From: Paracidovorax cattleyae
GTDB taxonomy: Bacteria > Pseudomonadota > Gammaproteobacteria > Burkholderiales > Burkholderiaceae_C
Length of the DNA: 64,000 nucleotides
Direction of reading: 5' to 3'
Assembly (NCBI RefSeq): GCF_900104515.1
Contig: NZ_FNJL01000010.1
Span: 88,645-152,644 of the forward strand
Shown here: positions 29,582-38,982 of the stretch, piece after piece
How positions within the stretch are numbered: the first letter of the stretch is position 1
Layout: every line of letters begins with the position of its first letter
The notes under the pieces: generated by a model
Told to the model about the DNA's origin: nothing
What the model saw: only the letters and a program-made list of their open reading frames with translations
The model's database searches: none
Position numbers and translations under genes: made by a program

Positions 29582-30686
29582 TCACACGCCCTGCTTGAGG
29601 GAGGCTTCGATGAACACGTCGAGGTCGCCATCCAGCACCTTCTGGGTGGCGGAGACTTCGATATTGGTGCGCAGGTCCTTGATGCGGCTGTTGTCGAGCA
29701 CGTAGCTGCGGATCTGGTGGCCCCAGCCCACGTCGGTTTTCGTGTCTTCCAGCTTCTGCTGCTCTTCCATGCGCTTGCGCATCTCGAAGTCGTACAGCCG
29801 CGATCGCAAGCGCTGCCAGGCGACATCACGGTTGCTGTGCTGGCTGCGGCCATCCTGGCACTGCACGACGATGCCGGTCGGGATGTGCGTGAGGCGCACG
29901 GCCGAATCGGTCTTGTTGATGTGCTGGCCGCCCGCGCCTGATGCGCGGAAGGTGTCGGTGCGCACGTCGGCCGGGTTGATGTTGATCTCGATCGAGTCGT
30001 CGATCTCGGGATAGACGAACAGCGAGGCGAAGCTCGTGTGGCGGCCGCCGGACGAATCGAACGGGCTCTTGCGCACGAGGCGGTGCACGCCGGTCTCGGT
30101 GCGCAGCAGGCCGTAGGCGTACTCGCCCTCGATCTTGATGGTGGCGCTCTTGATGCCGGCCACGTCGCCCGGGGTCTCGTCTTCCACCGTGGCCTTGAAG
30201 CCCTTGCGCTCGGCGTACTTGAGGTACTGGCGCAGCAGCATGCCCGCCCAGTCGCAGGCCTCGGTGCCGCCGGCGCCGGCCTGGATGTCGACGAAGCAGT
30301 TCAGCGGATCGGCCTCGTTGCTGAACATGCGGCGGAACTCCAGCTCCTCGATGAGCGGACGCAGCTTGCCGGTCTCGGCCTCGATGGTGATCAGGCCGGC
30401 CTCGTCGCCTTCTTCCTTGCTCATCTCATAGAGCTCGGCGTTGTCTGCCAGCTCGCGCGTGAGCTTGTCGAGCGTGACGACCACGGCGGAGAGGGACTTC
30501 TGTTCCTTGCCCAGCTCCTGGGCCTTCTTCGGATCGTTCCAGACAGAAGGGTCTTCGAGCGATGCGTTGACGGTTCTCAGGCGTTCGAACTTGGCATCGA
30601 AGTCAAAGATACCTCCGTAACTCTTGCGTGCGCTGCGAGAGGTCTTCGAGGGTGGTGCCGATGAGGTTGATGCGTTCTGCGTCCAT
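29582..30686 (-). CDS. prfB: peptide chain release factor 2 (programmed +1 frameshift)
   Basis: RF2 releases peptides at UGA and UAA stop codons. Translation starts at ATG 30686 ([17 protein letters not shown]) and reaches CTT TGA at codons 27-28 (TGA at 30605-30603). The remainder, beginning [10 protein letters not shown], lies in the +1 frame; with the shift the product is 367 residues. The shift site is complete: GGAGG lies 3 nt before CTT, then CTTTGAC. Later motifs are the stop-codon-reading SPF in [15 protein letters not shown] and the catalytic GGQ in [17 protein letters not shown]. Free RF2 competes with the shift, so the gene regulates itself. Confidence 0.96.
30602..30616 (-). promoter_or_regulatory. 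prfB programmed frameshift signal
   Basis: On the coding strand GGAGG-TAT-CTT-TGA-C: an internal Shine-Dalgarno-like element 3 nt before the slippery CTT, then the in-frame TGA followed by C. This is the known autoregulatory RF2 recoding site. Confidence 0.93.
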
Positions 30687-30804
30687 GGTGCTGTCCTGTC
30701 TTGCGGTGCGTTGGTGTAACCGGCGATTTTCTCATGGGCGCGGGGCCGGGCCTCCAATGTCCCTTCGGACCCCCGCGCCTCGCCCCGCGGGGCAGGGCAG
30801 GGCA

Positions 30805-31731
30805 TCAGGCCTGCAGGAAGTCCTCGATCAGCCGCGCCACCATGGCCGGCTGGTCGTGGTGCAGCATGTGGCCGGCGTCCTGCACCACCGCGGTGCGGCA
30901 CTCGCGCACGTGCGCCAGCCGCTGGTGGTACTCCTCGAGCGAATAGCGGCCCTTCCACCACTGGCCCATGCTGTCTCCGCTGGCTTCCACCGCCAGCACG
31001 GGGGCGGAGATGCCGGCGTACAGGGCCAGCGCTTCCTCCACGCGGTAGAGCAGGGGGTTGACGACCTTGTGGGCGGCATCGCCCAGGATGCGCCACCCTC
31101 CCGCACCGTCCGGCTCCGCCCACTCGCGCGCCAGCCATTCGGCCTGGTCGCGGCCGAGACGCGGGTTGGTTTTCATGAGGCGGCCCGCGACGGCTTCCGC
31201 GCTCTCATAGCGTTTGAGCTCCATGCCTCCGGCCTCCAGCGTGCGCAACTCGTCCAGCCACTGGGCGTAGCGCGCGGGCGCCTGCGCGGGCCCGGTGGCG
31301 GGCAGGCCGAAGCCCTCCAGGTTGACCAGGCGCCGGATGCGCCCGGGCCGCACGCCGGCATAGGCCATCGCCACGTTGCCGCCCATGCTGTGGCCGACGA
31401 GGTCCACCGGGCCGTCGGGCGCGTAGTGGTCCAGCAGCCGGTCCAGGTCGGCGAGGTAGTCGGCGAAGGCGTAGTGGTCGCAGCGTCCGGGCGGCATGCT
31501 GTGCCCGAAGCCGCGCCAGTCGGGAGCGATGATGCGCCGCGCGCCCGCGAATTCCGCGCCGAAGGCATCGACCACGAACTGGTAGGACGCGCCCACGTCC
31601 ATCCAGCCGTGCACCATCACCAGCGGAGGCGCCGTCGCGGCGGTATCGGCGACCTCCCACAGCCGGACGTGGTACTGGAGGGTGCGGATGGGCAACCGTT
31701 CGCTGCGCGAGGTTCGGAGGGGCTGGTACAT
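30805..31731 (-). CDS. alpha/beta-fold hydrolase
   Basis: A 308-residue serine hydrolase. The oxyanion segment [12 protein letters not shown], the nucleophile elbow GHSMGGN (Ser115), and the C-terminal catalytic His in [14 protein letters not shown] follow the family order; an Asp between them completes the triad. Length and motifs fit the lipase/esterase or haloalkane-dehalogenase-like group. The substrate cannot be told. No signal peptide is seen. It is on the same strand as prfB, 118 nt upstream of it. Confidence 0.85.
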   Translation of the reverse strand: MYQPLRTSRSERLPIRTLQYHVRLWEVADTAATAPPLVMVHGWMDVGASYQFVVDAFGAEFAGARRIIAPDWRGFGHSMPPGRCDHYAFADYLADLDRLLDHYAPDGPVDLVGHSMGGNVAMAYAGVRPGRIRRLVNLEGFGLPATGPAQAPARYAQWLDELRTLEAGGMELKRYESAEAVAGRLMKTNPRLGRDQAEWLAREWAEPDGAGGWRILGDAAHKVVNPLLYRVEEALALYAGISAPVLAVEASGDSMGQWWKGRYSLEEYHQRLAHVRECRTAVVQDAGHMLHHDQPAMVARLIEDFLQA

Positions 31732-31792
31732 GCGCGGATTATTGGCATGCCGGGCGGGCGCGGCAGTCAAGGCTGGGACAAGGCGCGGCGGC

Positions 31793-32269
31793 TTACCCCG
31801 GGCCGAAAAGTTCCTGGCAGCGTTCGCAGTAGCAGGCAATGCGCGCTGTGCGCCCCAACTCGAACGCATATTTCCGCGCCTGTGCCACGAGTTCGCGCAG
31901 GCGCGCGGCGGGCAGGGCGCCCACAGGCGAGAGCGGATGCACGCGGATGCGGAAGAGCACCTCGTTCTTGATGATGTTGCCCACGCCCGCGAACACGTCC
32001 TGGTCGAGCAGCGCGTCGCAGGCGAGAAGGTCGGGACGGGCCCGCAGGCGCCTGCGGGCGAGCGCCGGGAAATGCACCCGCACCGTGCAGCCGCCGTCGA
32101 GCTCCAGCGGGAAATGCTTGCCCCAGGTGCGCACGGAGACGACGCGGCGCCCGGGCAGGGCCGCGGTGCCGATGGCGGTGGCGGTGCCCAACGCCTGCTC
32201 GATCCTGCGGCCCTCGGCCAGCGGGCGCGCGGCTTCCTTGAGCAGGACGAGGGAGGGGCCTTCGGGCAT
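31793..32269 (-). pseudogene. Fpg/Nei-type DNA glycosylase with two internal deletions
   Basis: The frame encodes 158 residues, against roughly 255-270 in this family. The N-terminus is intact (MPEGPSLVLLKEAARPL, catalytic Pro-Glu; then WGKHFPLELDGG). After TVRVHF the expected central strands are missing and the sequence jumps to PALARRRLRARPDLLACD. The helix-two-turn-helix LLDQDVFAGVGNIIKNEVLF is kept. A second gap follows KYAFEL, where the linker and first half of the C-terminal zinc finger should be; only the second CxxC (YCERC) remains. Both losses are in frame. Missing residues are judged from memory of homologues. Loss of base-excision activity is likely. Divergent from the aldo-keto reductase. 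Confidence 0.75.
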
Positions 32270-32347
32270 GGGGCGGTCTGGGTCTGCGGCGTTCGTGAAA
32301 ATCCATTATTCTCCCCAGCCACTTTCGCAGCTTGTAGGCCTTATTCC

Positions 32348-33409
32348 ATGCAAAAAGTCACGTTGGGCGCGAGCGCGCTCCAGGTTTCCCCCATCTGCCT
32401 CGGAACCATGACATTCGGCGAGCAGGTGGGCGAAGCCGACGCCCATGCCATCCTCGATCGCTCGCTGGCGGCCGGCATCGACTTCATCGACACGGCCGAG
32501 ATGTACGCCGTGCCGGCGCGCGCCGAAACCTACGGCGCGACCGAATCCATCATCGGCCGCTGGTTCGCCAAGAACCCGGGCGCCCGCGGCAAGGTCGTGC
32601 TCGCCACCAAGGTGGCCGGCCCCTCGCGCGGCATGCCCTGGGTGCGCGAAGGCAAGGGGATGACGGCGGCCGACATCCAGGCCTCCTGCGAGGGCAGCCT
32701 GCGCCGCCTGCAGACCGACGTGATCGACCTCTACCAGATCCACTGGCCCGAGCGCCACGTGCCCGCCTTCGGCACCCTGTACTACGACCCGCAGAAGGAA
32801 ACCTCGGCGACACCCATTCGCGAGCAGCTCGAAGCCGTCGCGAAGCTGGTGCAGGCCGGCAAGGTGCGCTACGTGGGCCTGTCCAACGAGACGCCCTACG
32901 GCGTGCACGAATTCGTCCGGCTGGCCGAGGCGCACGGCCTGCCGCGCGTGGCGACGGTGCAGAACCCGTACTGCCTGATCAACCGCACCTGGGACAACGC
33001 GATGGACGAAACCTGCCATCGCCTGGGCGTATCGCTGCTGGCCTATTCGCCGCTGGCCTTCGGCCTGCTGACCGGCAAGTACGACCGGCATGCGCCCACC
33101 GACCCGGGCGCGCCGCAGGGCGCGCGCATCGCCCGCTACGAGTCGGTGCGCAAGCAGCGCTGGGGCCGGCCCGAGGCGCTGGCCGCCGCGCGCTGCTACA
33201 ACCAGCTCGCCCGCGACAACGGCCTGACGCCCACGCAGATGGCGCTGGCCTTCTGCTACCGCAACTGGCGGGTGGCCAGCACCATCATCGGCGTGACCTC
33301 CCTGGCCCAGCTGGAGGATGACATTGCCGCGTGGAACACGCAGCTTTCGCCCGACCTGCTGGCGGCCATCGACGCGATCCGCTGGGACATCCGGGACCCC
33401 GCCCTGTGA
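32348..33409 (+). CDS. aldo/keto reductase, Tas-like
   Basis: A 353-residue NADPH-dependent reductase of the AKR superfamily, closest to E. coli Tas by length and by the opening MQKVTLGASALQVSPICLGTMTFG. The tetrad residues are in FIDTAEMYA (Asp, Tyr), VVLATKVAG (Lys) and LYQIHWPER (His). The C-terminal cofactor loop is STIIGVTSLAQLEDD. The physiological substrate is unknown. ATG 32348 gives the family N-terminus; the open frame further left is antisense to the glycosylase. Its stop overlaps the next gene's GTG start. Confidence 0.92.
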   Translation: MQKVTLGASALQVSPICLGTMTFGEQVGEADAHAILDRSLAAGIDFIDTAEMYAVPARAETYGATESIIGRWFAKNPGARGKVVLATKVAGPSRGMPWVREGKGMTAADIQASCEGSLRRLQTDVIDLYQIHWPERHVPAFGTLYYDPQKETSATPIREQLEAVAKLVQAGKVRYVGLSNETPYGVHEFVRLAEAHGLPRVATVQNPYCLINRTWDNAMDETCHRLGVSLLAYSPLAFGLLTGKYDRHAPTDPGAPQGARIARYESVRKQRWGRPEALAAARCYNQLARDNGLTPTQMALAFCYRNWRVASTIIGVTSLAQLEDDIAAWNTQLSPDLLAAIDAIRWDIRDPAL

Positions 33410-33909
33410 GTCGCCGGGACCGGGCCGGCGCCCACGTCAGCGAAACGCCGGCCACGCAGTTCCTGCGCCGCCACGGCGTGGCGTTCACCGAGCATCCCTA
33501 CGAGTACGTGGAGCACGGCGGCACGGCCGAGTCGGCGCGGCAACTGGGGCTGGACGAGCACATCGTCGTGAAGACGCTGGTGATGCAGGACCAGGACGCC
33601 CGGCCGCTGATCGTGCTCATGCACGGCGACCGCAAGGTGTCCACCAAGAACCTGGCCCGGCAGATCGGTGCCAGGTCGGTGGAGCCCTGCAAGCCCGAGG
33701 TGGCGAACCGCCACAGCGGCTACCTCGTCGGCGGCACCTCTCCCTTCGGAACGCGGCGCGAGATGCCGGTGTACGTGGAGGAGACCATCCTGGCGCTCCC
33801 TCGCATCGCCATCAACGGCGGGCGCCGGGGCTTCCTGGTGCAGCTCGATCCCGCGGTCTGCGTGCAGGCCCTGGGCGCGCGGCCCGTGCAGTGCGCGCTG
33901 GCAGAATAG
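33406..33909 (+). CDS. ybaK: Cys-tRNA(Pro)/Cys-tRNA(Cys) deacylase, YbaK family
   Basis: A 167-residue trans-editing enzyme that hydrolyses cysteine mischarged onto tRNA-Pro. Family features are [22 protein letters not shown], the catalytic-Lys region [14 protein letters not shown], and [23 protein letters not shown]. The start is GTG 33406, overlapping the aldo-keto reductase stop (GTGA), since no ATG fits. The tail [14 protein letters not shown] completes a normal length. Confidence 0.92.
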   Translation: MSRRDRAGAHVSETPATQFLRRHGVAFTEHPYEYVEHGGTAESARQLGLDEHIVVKTLVMQDQDARPLIVLMHGDRKVSTKNLARQIGARSVEPCKPEVANRHSGYLVGGTSPFGTRREMPVYVEETILALPRIAINGGRRGFLVQLDPAVCVQALGARPVQCALAE

Positions 33910-33964
33910 CCGGCCCGTGCGCGGCGGCCGACGCCGCGCCCCGCTCCACCACAAGGACACGATC

Positions 33965-34597
33965 TTGACCGCCGTCTATTCCCTCCTGGCCACGCTCGCC
34001 GCCTACCTGCTGGGCTCGCTCTCCTTCGCCGTCATCGTGAGCCGCGCGATGGGGCTCAGCGATCCCCGCACCTACGGAAGCAAGAACCCGGGCGCCACCA
34101 ACGTGCTGCGTTCGGGCAGCAAGGCGGCCGCAGTGGTGACGCTGCTGTTCGACGCGCTCAAGGGCTGGCTGCCGGTGGTGCTGGCCCAGGCGTTCGGTCC
34201 GCGCTACGGGCTGGGGGAGGGCACGGTCGCGCTCGTGGGGCTGGCCGCCTTCCTGGGCCATCTCTGGCCGGTGTTCTTCCGCTTCGAGGGGGGCAAGGGC
34301 GTGGCCACGGCCCTGGGCGTGCTGATGGGCGTGAGCGTCTGGCTGGGTCTCGCCACGCTGCTCACCTGGGTCATCATCGCGTTCTTCTTCCGCTATTCAT
34401 CCCTGGCCTCGCTGGTCGCGGCAGCCTTCGCGCCGCTGTACTACGTGCTCGGCGGCGGCGTGGCCTGGTATGCCGAGCCGCCGGTGGGCGTGGCCATCAC
34501 CGCCATGTCGGCGCTGCTCGTCTGGCGCCACCGCGAGAACATCCGCCGCCTCGTCGCCGGCACCGAATCGCGCCTGGGCAGCAAGGGCAAATCCTGA
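33965..34597 (+). CDS. plsY: glycerol-3-phosphate acyltransferase PlsY
   Basis: A 210-residue integral membrane enzyme that transfers the acyl group from acyl phosphate to glycerol 3-phosphate, the first step of phosphatidate synthesis. The conserved loops are [11 protein letters not shown] and [16 protein letters not shown], between several hydrophobic segments. The start is TTG 33965, with AAGGA at about 33952-33956. It is 55 nt after ybaK and faces the HD-type gene tail to tail, with no spacer. Confidence 0.94.
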   Translation: MTAVYSLLATLAAYLLGSLSFAVIVSRAMGLSDPRTYGSKNPGATNVLRSGSKAAAVVTLLFDALKGWLPVVLAQAFGPRYGLGEGTVALVGLAAFLGHLWPVFFRFEGGKGVATALGVLMGVSVWLGLATLLTWVIIAFFFRYSSLASLVAAAFAPLYYVLGGGVAWYAEPPVGVAITAMSALLVWRHRENIRRLVAGTESRLGSKGKS

Positions 34598-35647
34598 TCA
34601 GCGGGGGGCGCCGGGCGCGCCCACCAGGCCGGCGATGCCGCGGTACTGGCGGGCGGCATAGAGTCCCAGGCGCACCAGCAGGCGGTGGTCCAGCTCCACC
34701 TGCACGGCCGAGCGCGCCAGCGCCGACTGGATGCGCGGGCGCCCGGTGGCCGTCTGGTGCAGCGCGGGCTGGCGCCTCTGCTCTCCCTCGCGGTCGATCA
34801 CGCTGGCCACCAGTGGTGAATTGATCTTCTCGCTGCGGCGCAGCACCAGCGCAGTCTCGCCATTGTCCAGCCGCACGAATGTGCCCGGCGGGCACAGCCC
34901 CACGGAGCGCACGAGCGCATAAGTGACCTCGTCGCGGCGCTCGTCGTCGTGGCCCACGATGGCGCGCACCGAATCGGTGGCGCTGCGCCCCGCCCGGGAC
35001 TTGCGGGGGCTGATCATGGCCGCGTAACGGTCGATCGTGCCGATGATGCGGGTGAGCCGCCGCGCCGCCGGCAGGGTGGCGACCGCGCGCGCATCGCCCT
35101 CGGCAAGCGGGGCATGGTGGTGGCCCACCACTTCGAGCCACAGCGTGTCGCCGATGCCCAACTGCTCCAGCAGGATCCGGCTGCGCCGGGGGTGTTCGTC
35201 GATGGCTTTCTGCTGGGTGGATGAAGGGCGCTCCCGCTGGTTGGCCAGTTCGTCCTGCAGGGCCGTCATGCCGATGTTCATCGTCATCGCCGCGCGCACC
35301 AGGCTGTCGCGTTCGGCGGGCGGCAACTGCAGCTCGTGCGCGAGGATGTGGCAGAGCGTGCCGCAGACCAGCGCGTGCGAGGCGCTGTAGCCCACGCTGG
35401 AGGTGGCGGCGAGCTGGAACATCAGGTAGAGCGCCGCATCCGTGTCGTGCGCGACGAGATCCTGCAGCCAGGCGTCGCACTGGCGCATCTTGGCGGCGAA
35501 GTCCACCACGCTGCCGGGCCGCGAAAGCAGGACGGACAGGGCCGATTCCAGGTCGGACCACAGGCCGAGCAGGTCTTCGTATTCGCTGTCGGGGGCCTCT
35601 GCATGCAGGGCCGCAGGGCGGGATGACGAGGGCGGCGGGAAGGGCAT
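34598..35647 (-). CDS. HD-GYP-related protein with degenerate metal site
   Basis: A 349-residue protein whose middle has the layout of an HD-GYP phosphodiesterase: SASHALVCGTLCHILAHEL, then a helix, DEHPRRSRILLEQL, GHHHAP, and TIDRYAAMISPRKSR. However the HD dyad expected in LLHDIGK reads MTMNIGM, and the GYP segment after HHE is replaced by HHHAPLAEGDA. Catalysis on cyclic di-GMP is therefore doubtful; a binding or regulatory role is possible. No membrane segment or receiver domain is visible. The start at 35647 gives MPFPPPSSSR; the downstream side abuts plsY. The retropepsin-like gene is 14 nt upstream on the same strand. Confidence 0.75.
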   Translation of the reverse strand: MPFPPPSSSRPAALHAEAPDSEYEDLLGLWSDLESALSVLLSRPGSVVDFAAKMRQCDAWLQDLVAHDTDAALYLMFQLAATSSVGYSASHALVCGTLCHILAHELQLPPAERDSLVRAAMTMNIGMTALQDELANQRERPSSTQQKAIDEHPRRSRILLEQLGIGDTLWLEVVGHHHAPLAEGDARAVATLPAARRLTRIIGTIDRYAAMISPRKSRAGRSATDSVRAIVGHDDERRDEVTYALVRSVGLCPPGTFVRLDNGETALVLRRSEKINSPLVASVIDREGEQRRQPALHQTATGRPRIQSALARSAVQVELDHRLLVRLGLYAARQYRGIAGLVGAPGAPR

Positions 35648-35661
35648 GGCGTTGACAGGCC

Positions 35662-36351
35662 CTAGTGCCGCTTTTCCAGCACCAGCCGGTCGCCCGACCG
35701 GTTCATCTGGAATTCGTTGAGGGCGCTGTTGCCCAGCAGCACGTAGGGCATGCCCTGCGGCGTGACGATGGCGTCCACGCCGAACAGCTCCACGTCGCCC
35801 AGCCGGAGGGAGTCGAGCCGCAGGCGCCAGCCGCGGGCCGTGCCGTTGGCGGTGCCTATCGCCACGGGCTGGCCGCCACGGTAGTCCAGGCCCATGCGCT
35901 CGGCATCGGGCTGGCCGATGGCCACCATGCTCGCGCCCGTGTCCACGAGGTACTGCATGCTGCGGCCGTTGACCGTGCCGGTGCCCGAGAAATGCCCGCG
36001 GCCGTCGGCGATGAGCACCACGGTGCGCCCCGTGCCCGCGCCCCGGCTGCCGACGCTCACCGGCGCCTCGCCCAGCCGGACCGTGCGGCGTCCAGCGGCC
36101 GTTTCCAGCACGGCATCGTCGCGGCCGACGGAGACCACCGTCACGCCGCCGAGCGACTCGCCCGCGGCCAGCGCGCGGGGCGCGCCGCCATCGACCACCA
36201 GCAGCGCCTTGGTGCCCAGGATGCCCGTGAGCGCGATCGCCTGGGAGGCCGCCGGCAGCGGCGCGAGCCATGCCAGCGCGCAGGCGACGGCGCACGCCCG
36301 AGCCAGGCGCGGCGCCTGGGCCAGGGCAGGGGCGTCGGGCAGCGGGAGCAT
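35662..36351 (-). CDS. retropepsin-like aspartic protease (TIGR02281-type, clan AA)
   Basis: A 229-residue exported protein. Hydrophobic residues 18-40 (ACAVACALAWLAPLPAASQA) look like a signal peptide or membrane anchor. The C-terminal half has the aspartic protease motif QYLVDTGAS, followed by VAIGQPDAERMGL and VLLGNSALNEFQM, as in single-domain proteobacterial retropepsins that act as dimers. The N-terminal half (VTVVSVGRDDAVLE) is a small beta domain often present in this group. Substrate unknown. Confidence 0.8.
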   Translation of the reverse strand: MLPLPDAPALAQAPRLARACAVACALAWLAPLPAASQAIALTGILGTKALLVVDGGAPRALAAGESLGGVTVVSVGRDDAVLETAAGRRTVRLGEAPVSVGSRGAGTGRTVVLIADGRGHFSGTGTVNGRSMQYLVDTGASMVAIGQPDAERMGLDYRGGQPVAIGTANGTARGWRLRLDSLRLGDVELFGVDAIVTPQGMPYVLLGNSALNEFQMNRSGDRLVLEKRH

Positions 36352-36385
36352 GGCGGGGTGGGCAGGCAGCGGGCGGCCCGTCAGG

Positions 36386-36871
36386 TCAGTCGCGGAAATT
36401 ATCGAAGGACAGCGGCACGTCGGTGATGTCCTTGCGGATCAGCGCCATCACGGCCTGCAGGTCGTCGCGCTTGGCGCCGGTCACGCGCACCTTCTCTTCC
36501 TGGATCGCGGCCTGCACCTTGATCTTGCTCTCCTTGACGAGCTTCTGGATCTTCTTGGCCAGCTCGCTCTCGATGCCGTTGCGCACCTTGATGACCTGCT
36601 TGACCTTGTCGCCGCCGATCTTCTGCACATCGCCCCTGTCCAGGAAACGGATGTCCACGTTGCGCTTGGTCAGCTTGTTGCGCAGGATGTCCTCGACCTG
36701 CTGCAGCTGGAACTCGGCATCGCCGAAGAGGGTGATCTCCCTGTCCTTGATCTCGATGGCGGCGGAGGTGCCCTTGAAATCGAAGCGGGTGCCGATTTCC
36801 TTGGCCGAGTTCTCCACGGCGTTCTTCACTTCCACGAGGTTGGCTTCACAGACGGTATCAAAAGAAGGCAT
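36386..36871 (-). CDS. YajQ-family cyclic-di-GMP/nucleotide-binding protein
   Basis: A 161-residue UPF0234/YajQ protein. Conserved blocks are [32 protein letters not shown], and [17 protein letters not shown]. Members of this family bind cyclic di-GMP and some act with transcription regulators to control virulence genes; its role here is not shown. It lies head to head with murB across 66 bp. Confidence 0.92.
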   Translation of the reverse strand: MPSFDTVCEANLVEVKNAVENSAKEIGTRFDFKGTSAAIEIKDREITLFGDAEFQLQQVEDILRNKLTKRNVDIRFLDRGDVQKIGGDKVKQVIKVRNGIESELAKKIQKLVKESKIKVQAAIQEEKVRVTGAKRDDLQAVMALIRKDITDVPLSFDNFRD

Positions 36872-36937
36872 GGATTCGCTCTCGGTATCTCGGGTGGGGG
36901 GCCTCGCCAGCGAGGCCCGAATGCGACAATCCGGTGG

Positions 36938-38011
36938 ATGTTAGTCGAGAAAAACGTCCCCCTGCAGGCCTGCAACACCTTCGGCATCGTGGCGCGCGCC
37001 CATACGCTGGTGCGCGCGTGCTCGGCCGACGACGTGCGTGCGCTGCTCGCCGATCCGCAGCTCGGCGCCGGCCCGCTGTTCGTGCTGGGCGGGGGCAGCA
37101 ACATCGTGCTCACGGGCGACGTCAAGCCCGTCGTGCTCAAGATAGAGATCCCGGGCATCCGCCTGGTCGAGGAAACCCCGCGCGCCTGGATCGTGGAGGC
37201 CGGCGCGGGCGTGCGCTGGCACGACGCGGTCGCCTGGACGCTCGAGCACGGCCTCCCGGGGCTGGAGAACCTGGCCCTCATCCCCGGCACCGTGGGGGCC
37301 GCCCCGGTGCAGAACATCGGCGCGTACGGCGTCGAGCTGCAGGACCGTTTCGACTCGCTGGACGCCATCGACCTCGCCACCGGCCGCTCGTTCTCGCTGG
37401 AATCGGCACAGTGCGCCTTCGGCTACCGCGACTCCGTCTTCAAGCACGCGCCTGCCGGCAATGGGGCCGACACCGGCCTGCCCCGGGGAATGGGCCTGGC
37501 GGGCCGCGCGGTCATCACGCATGTCCGCTTTCGCCTGCCCAAGCCCTGGAAGCCCGAGCTCGGCTACCTGGACCTGGAGCGCAAGCGCCAGGAGGCGGGC
37601 GTGGAGCAGCCCACGGCCCGCCAGATCTTCGACTGGGTGTGCGAGGTGCGCCGCGCCAAGCTGCCCGACCCGGCCGTGCTCGGCAATGCGGGCAGCTTTT
37701 TCAAGAACCCTACCGTGACGCCGGAGCAGTGTTCGGACATCATCGCGCGCGACCCGAAGATCGTGCACTACCCGATGCCGGACGGCACCATCAAGCTCGC
37801 GGCAGGCTGGCTCATCGATGCCTGCGGCTGGAAGGGCAAGACCGTCGGCAAGGCCGGCGTGTACGAAAAGCAGGCCCTGGTGCTGGTCAACCGCGGCCGC
37901 GGCGCCGACAGCGTCACGGGCGGCGAGGTGATGACGCTGGCCAGGGCCATCCAGACCAGCGTGTACGAGCGCTTCGGCATCCGGCTCGAGCCGGAGCCGG
38001 TGGTGGTCTGA
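36938..38011 (+). CDS. murB: UDP-N-acetylmuramate dehydrogenase
   Basis: A 357-residue FAD enzyme that reduces UDP-GlcNAc-enolpyruvate with NADPH to make UDP-MurNAc for peptidoglycan. Family motifs are [47 protein letters not shown] and [11 protein letters not shown]. The YRDSVF segment and length match the E. coli-like type I enzyme. The start is ATG 36938 ([10 protein letters not shown]). Confidence 0.96.
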   Translation: MLVEKNVPLQACNTFGIVARAHTLVRACSADDVRALLADPQLGAGPLFVLGGGSNIVLTGDVKPVVLKIEIPGIRLVEETPRAWIVEAGAGVRWHDAVAWTLEHGLPGLENLALIPGTVGAAPVQNIGAYGVELQDRFDSLDAIDLATGRSFSLESAQCAFGYRDSVFKHAPAGNGADTGLPRGMGLAGRAVITHVRFRLPKPWKPELGYLDLERKRQEAGVEQPTARQIFDWVCEVRRAKLPDPAVLGNAGSFFKNPTVTPEQCSDIIARDPKIVHYPMPDGTIKLAAGWLIDACGWKGKTVGKAGVYEKQALVLVNRGRGADSVTGGEVMTLARAIQTSVYERFGIRLEPEPVVV

Positions 38012-38042
38012 ACGGCCGCGCTGCCCGAACCCGCCGGGACGC

Positions 38043-38936
38043 TTACCAGGCCATCTCGCCCTTGAGCACCTTGGCGCCCAGTTCGAGCGATGTGCTCTCG
38101 CCGAGCTGGGGATAGGCTTCGCTCATCGCGCGCACCACGCCCGCGCTGTCCTTGGACTGCTGCAGCGCGGATTCGAACTTCACCAGGTAGCTGCGCGTGA
38201 AATCGATCGTGCCGGCATCCAGCGGCGTGCCGGGTGCCATGTGGCCGGGCACGACGGTGCGCGGCTGCAGCGCCCTCATCTCGTCGAGCTGTGCGATCCA
38301 GGCCTGTCGCTCGGCGGGCTTCTGCGTATCGGCGGTCCACACGTGCATGTTGCCGAACACGGCCACGTTGCCGAGGATGGCGTGCAGCGAAGGCACCCAT
38401 ACATACGGACGGTGTGCCAGCGGGCCGGTCGTGCCGCGAATCTCGATCGCCTCGCCGTCCACCGTGAGCCGGTCCACCGCGAGGGCCTCGGGCACGATCG
38501 GCTGCGCGGGCGCGTTGGCGCCCATCTTCGGGCCCCAGAACGCCACCTTGGCGGGTAGTTTGGCGACGATCTTCTCGCGCACCGCCGGCGTGGCGACCAC
38601 CTTCGCCTGCGGGAAGAGGGCCTTCAGCACTTCCGCGCCGAAGTAGTAATCCGGATCGGCGTTGCTCACGAGGATCGTGGTCAGCGTCCTGCCGCTGTCG
38701 AGCACGTTGGCGGCGATGCGGTATGCGTCGGCCCGCGTGAAGCCTGCGTCGATCACGACGGCTTCCTTCGGCCCCGTGACCAGGGCCGAGTTCACGTGGA
38801 AGCTCGTGGCCGGCGCGTTGACCACCTGGAGCGCCAGCGGCTGCGCGGCCGACGATGCGGAGGAGAAAACGGCCAGCGTGGCGGCGATCACGGTGGCGCG
38901 AAGGGAAGATGCAGGGGCGGGTGCGTTCGAGGTCAT
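38043..38936 (-). CDS. secreted metallo-beta-lactamase-fold protein with altered metal motif
   Basis: A 297-residue protein with a signal peptide (SLRATVIAATLAVFSSASSAAQ), so it is probably periplasmic. The MBL fold is visible in AVVIDAGFTRADAYRIAANVL and the later VVPGHMAPG. The zinc motif HxHxDH is replaced by SNADPDYYFG, which keeps one Asp but lacks the histidines. Related proteins share this pattern as I recall, so it may be a real subfamily rather than decay. Activity is uncertain. It is divergent from a LysR gene, which probably regulates it. Confidence 0.8.
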   Translation of the reverse strand: MTSNAPAPASSLRATVIAATLAVFSSASSAAQPLALQVVNAPATSFHVNSALVTGPKEAVVIDAGFTRADAYRIAANVLDSGRTLTTILVSNADPDYYFGAEVLKALFPQAKVVATPAVREKIVAKLPAKVAFWGPKMGANAPAQPIVPEALAVDRLTVDGEAIEIRGTTGPLAHRPYVWVPSLHAILGNVAVFGNMHVWTADTQKPAERQAWIAQLDEMRALQPRTVVPGHMAPGTPLDAGTIDFTRSYLVKFESALQQSKDSAGVVRAMSEAYPQLGESTSLELGAKVLKGEMAW

Positions 38937-38982
38937 GCTGTCGGTATGGAAGGAGTCGCTGAGGCTGTCCACTGTATGTTCT

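Noticed and set aside
32040-32059. 20-bp perfect palindrome gcccgcaggcgcctgcgggc inside the glycosylase remnant
   Set aside because: It is in coding sequence with ordinary GC-rich codons (Arg-Arg-Arg), close to but not at the deletion point; no repeat partner or site class is recognised.
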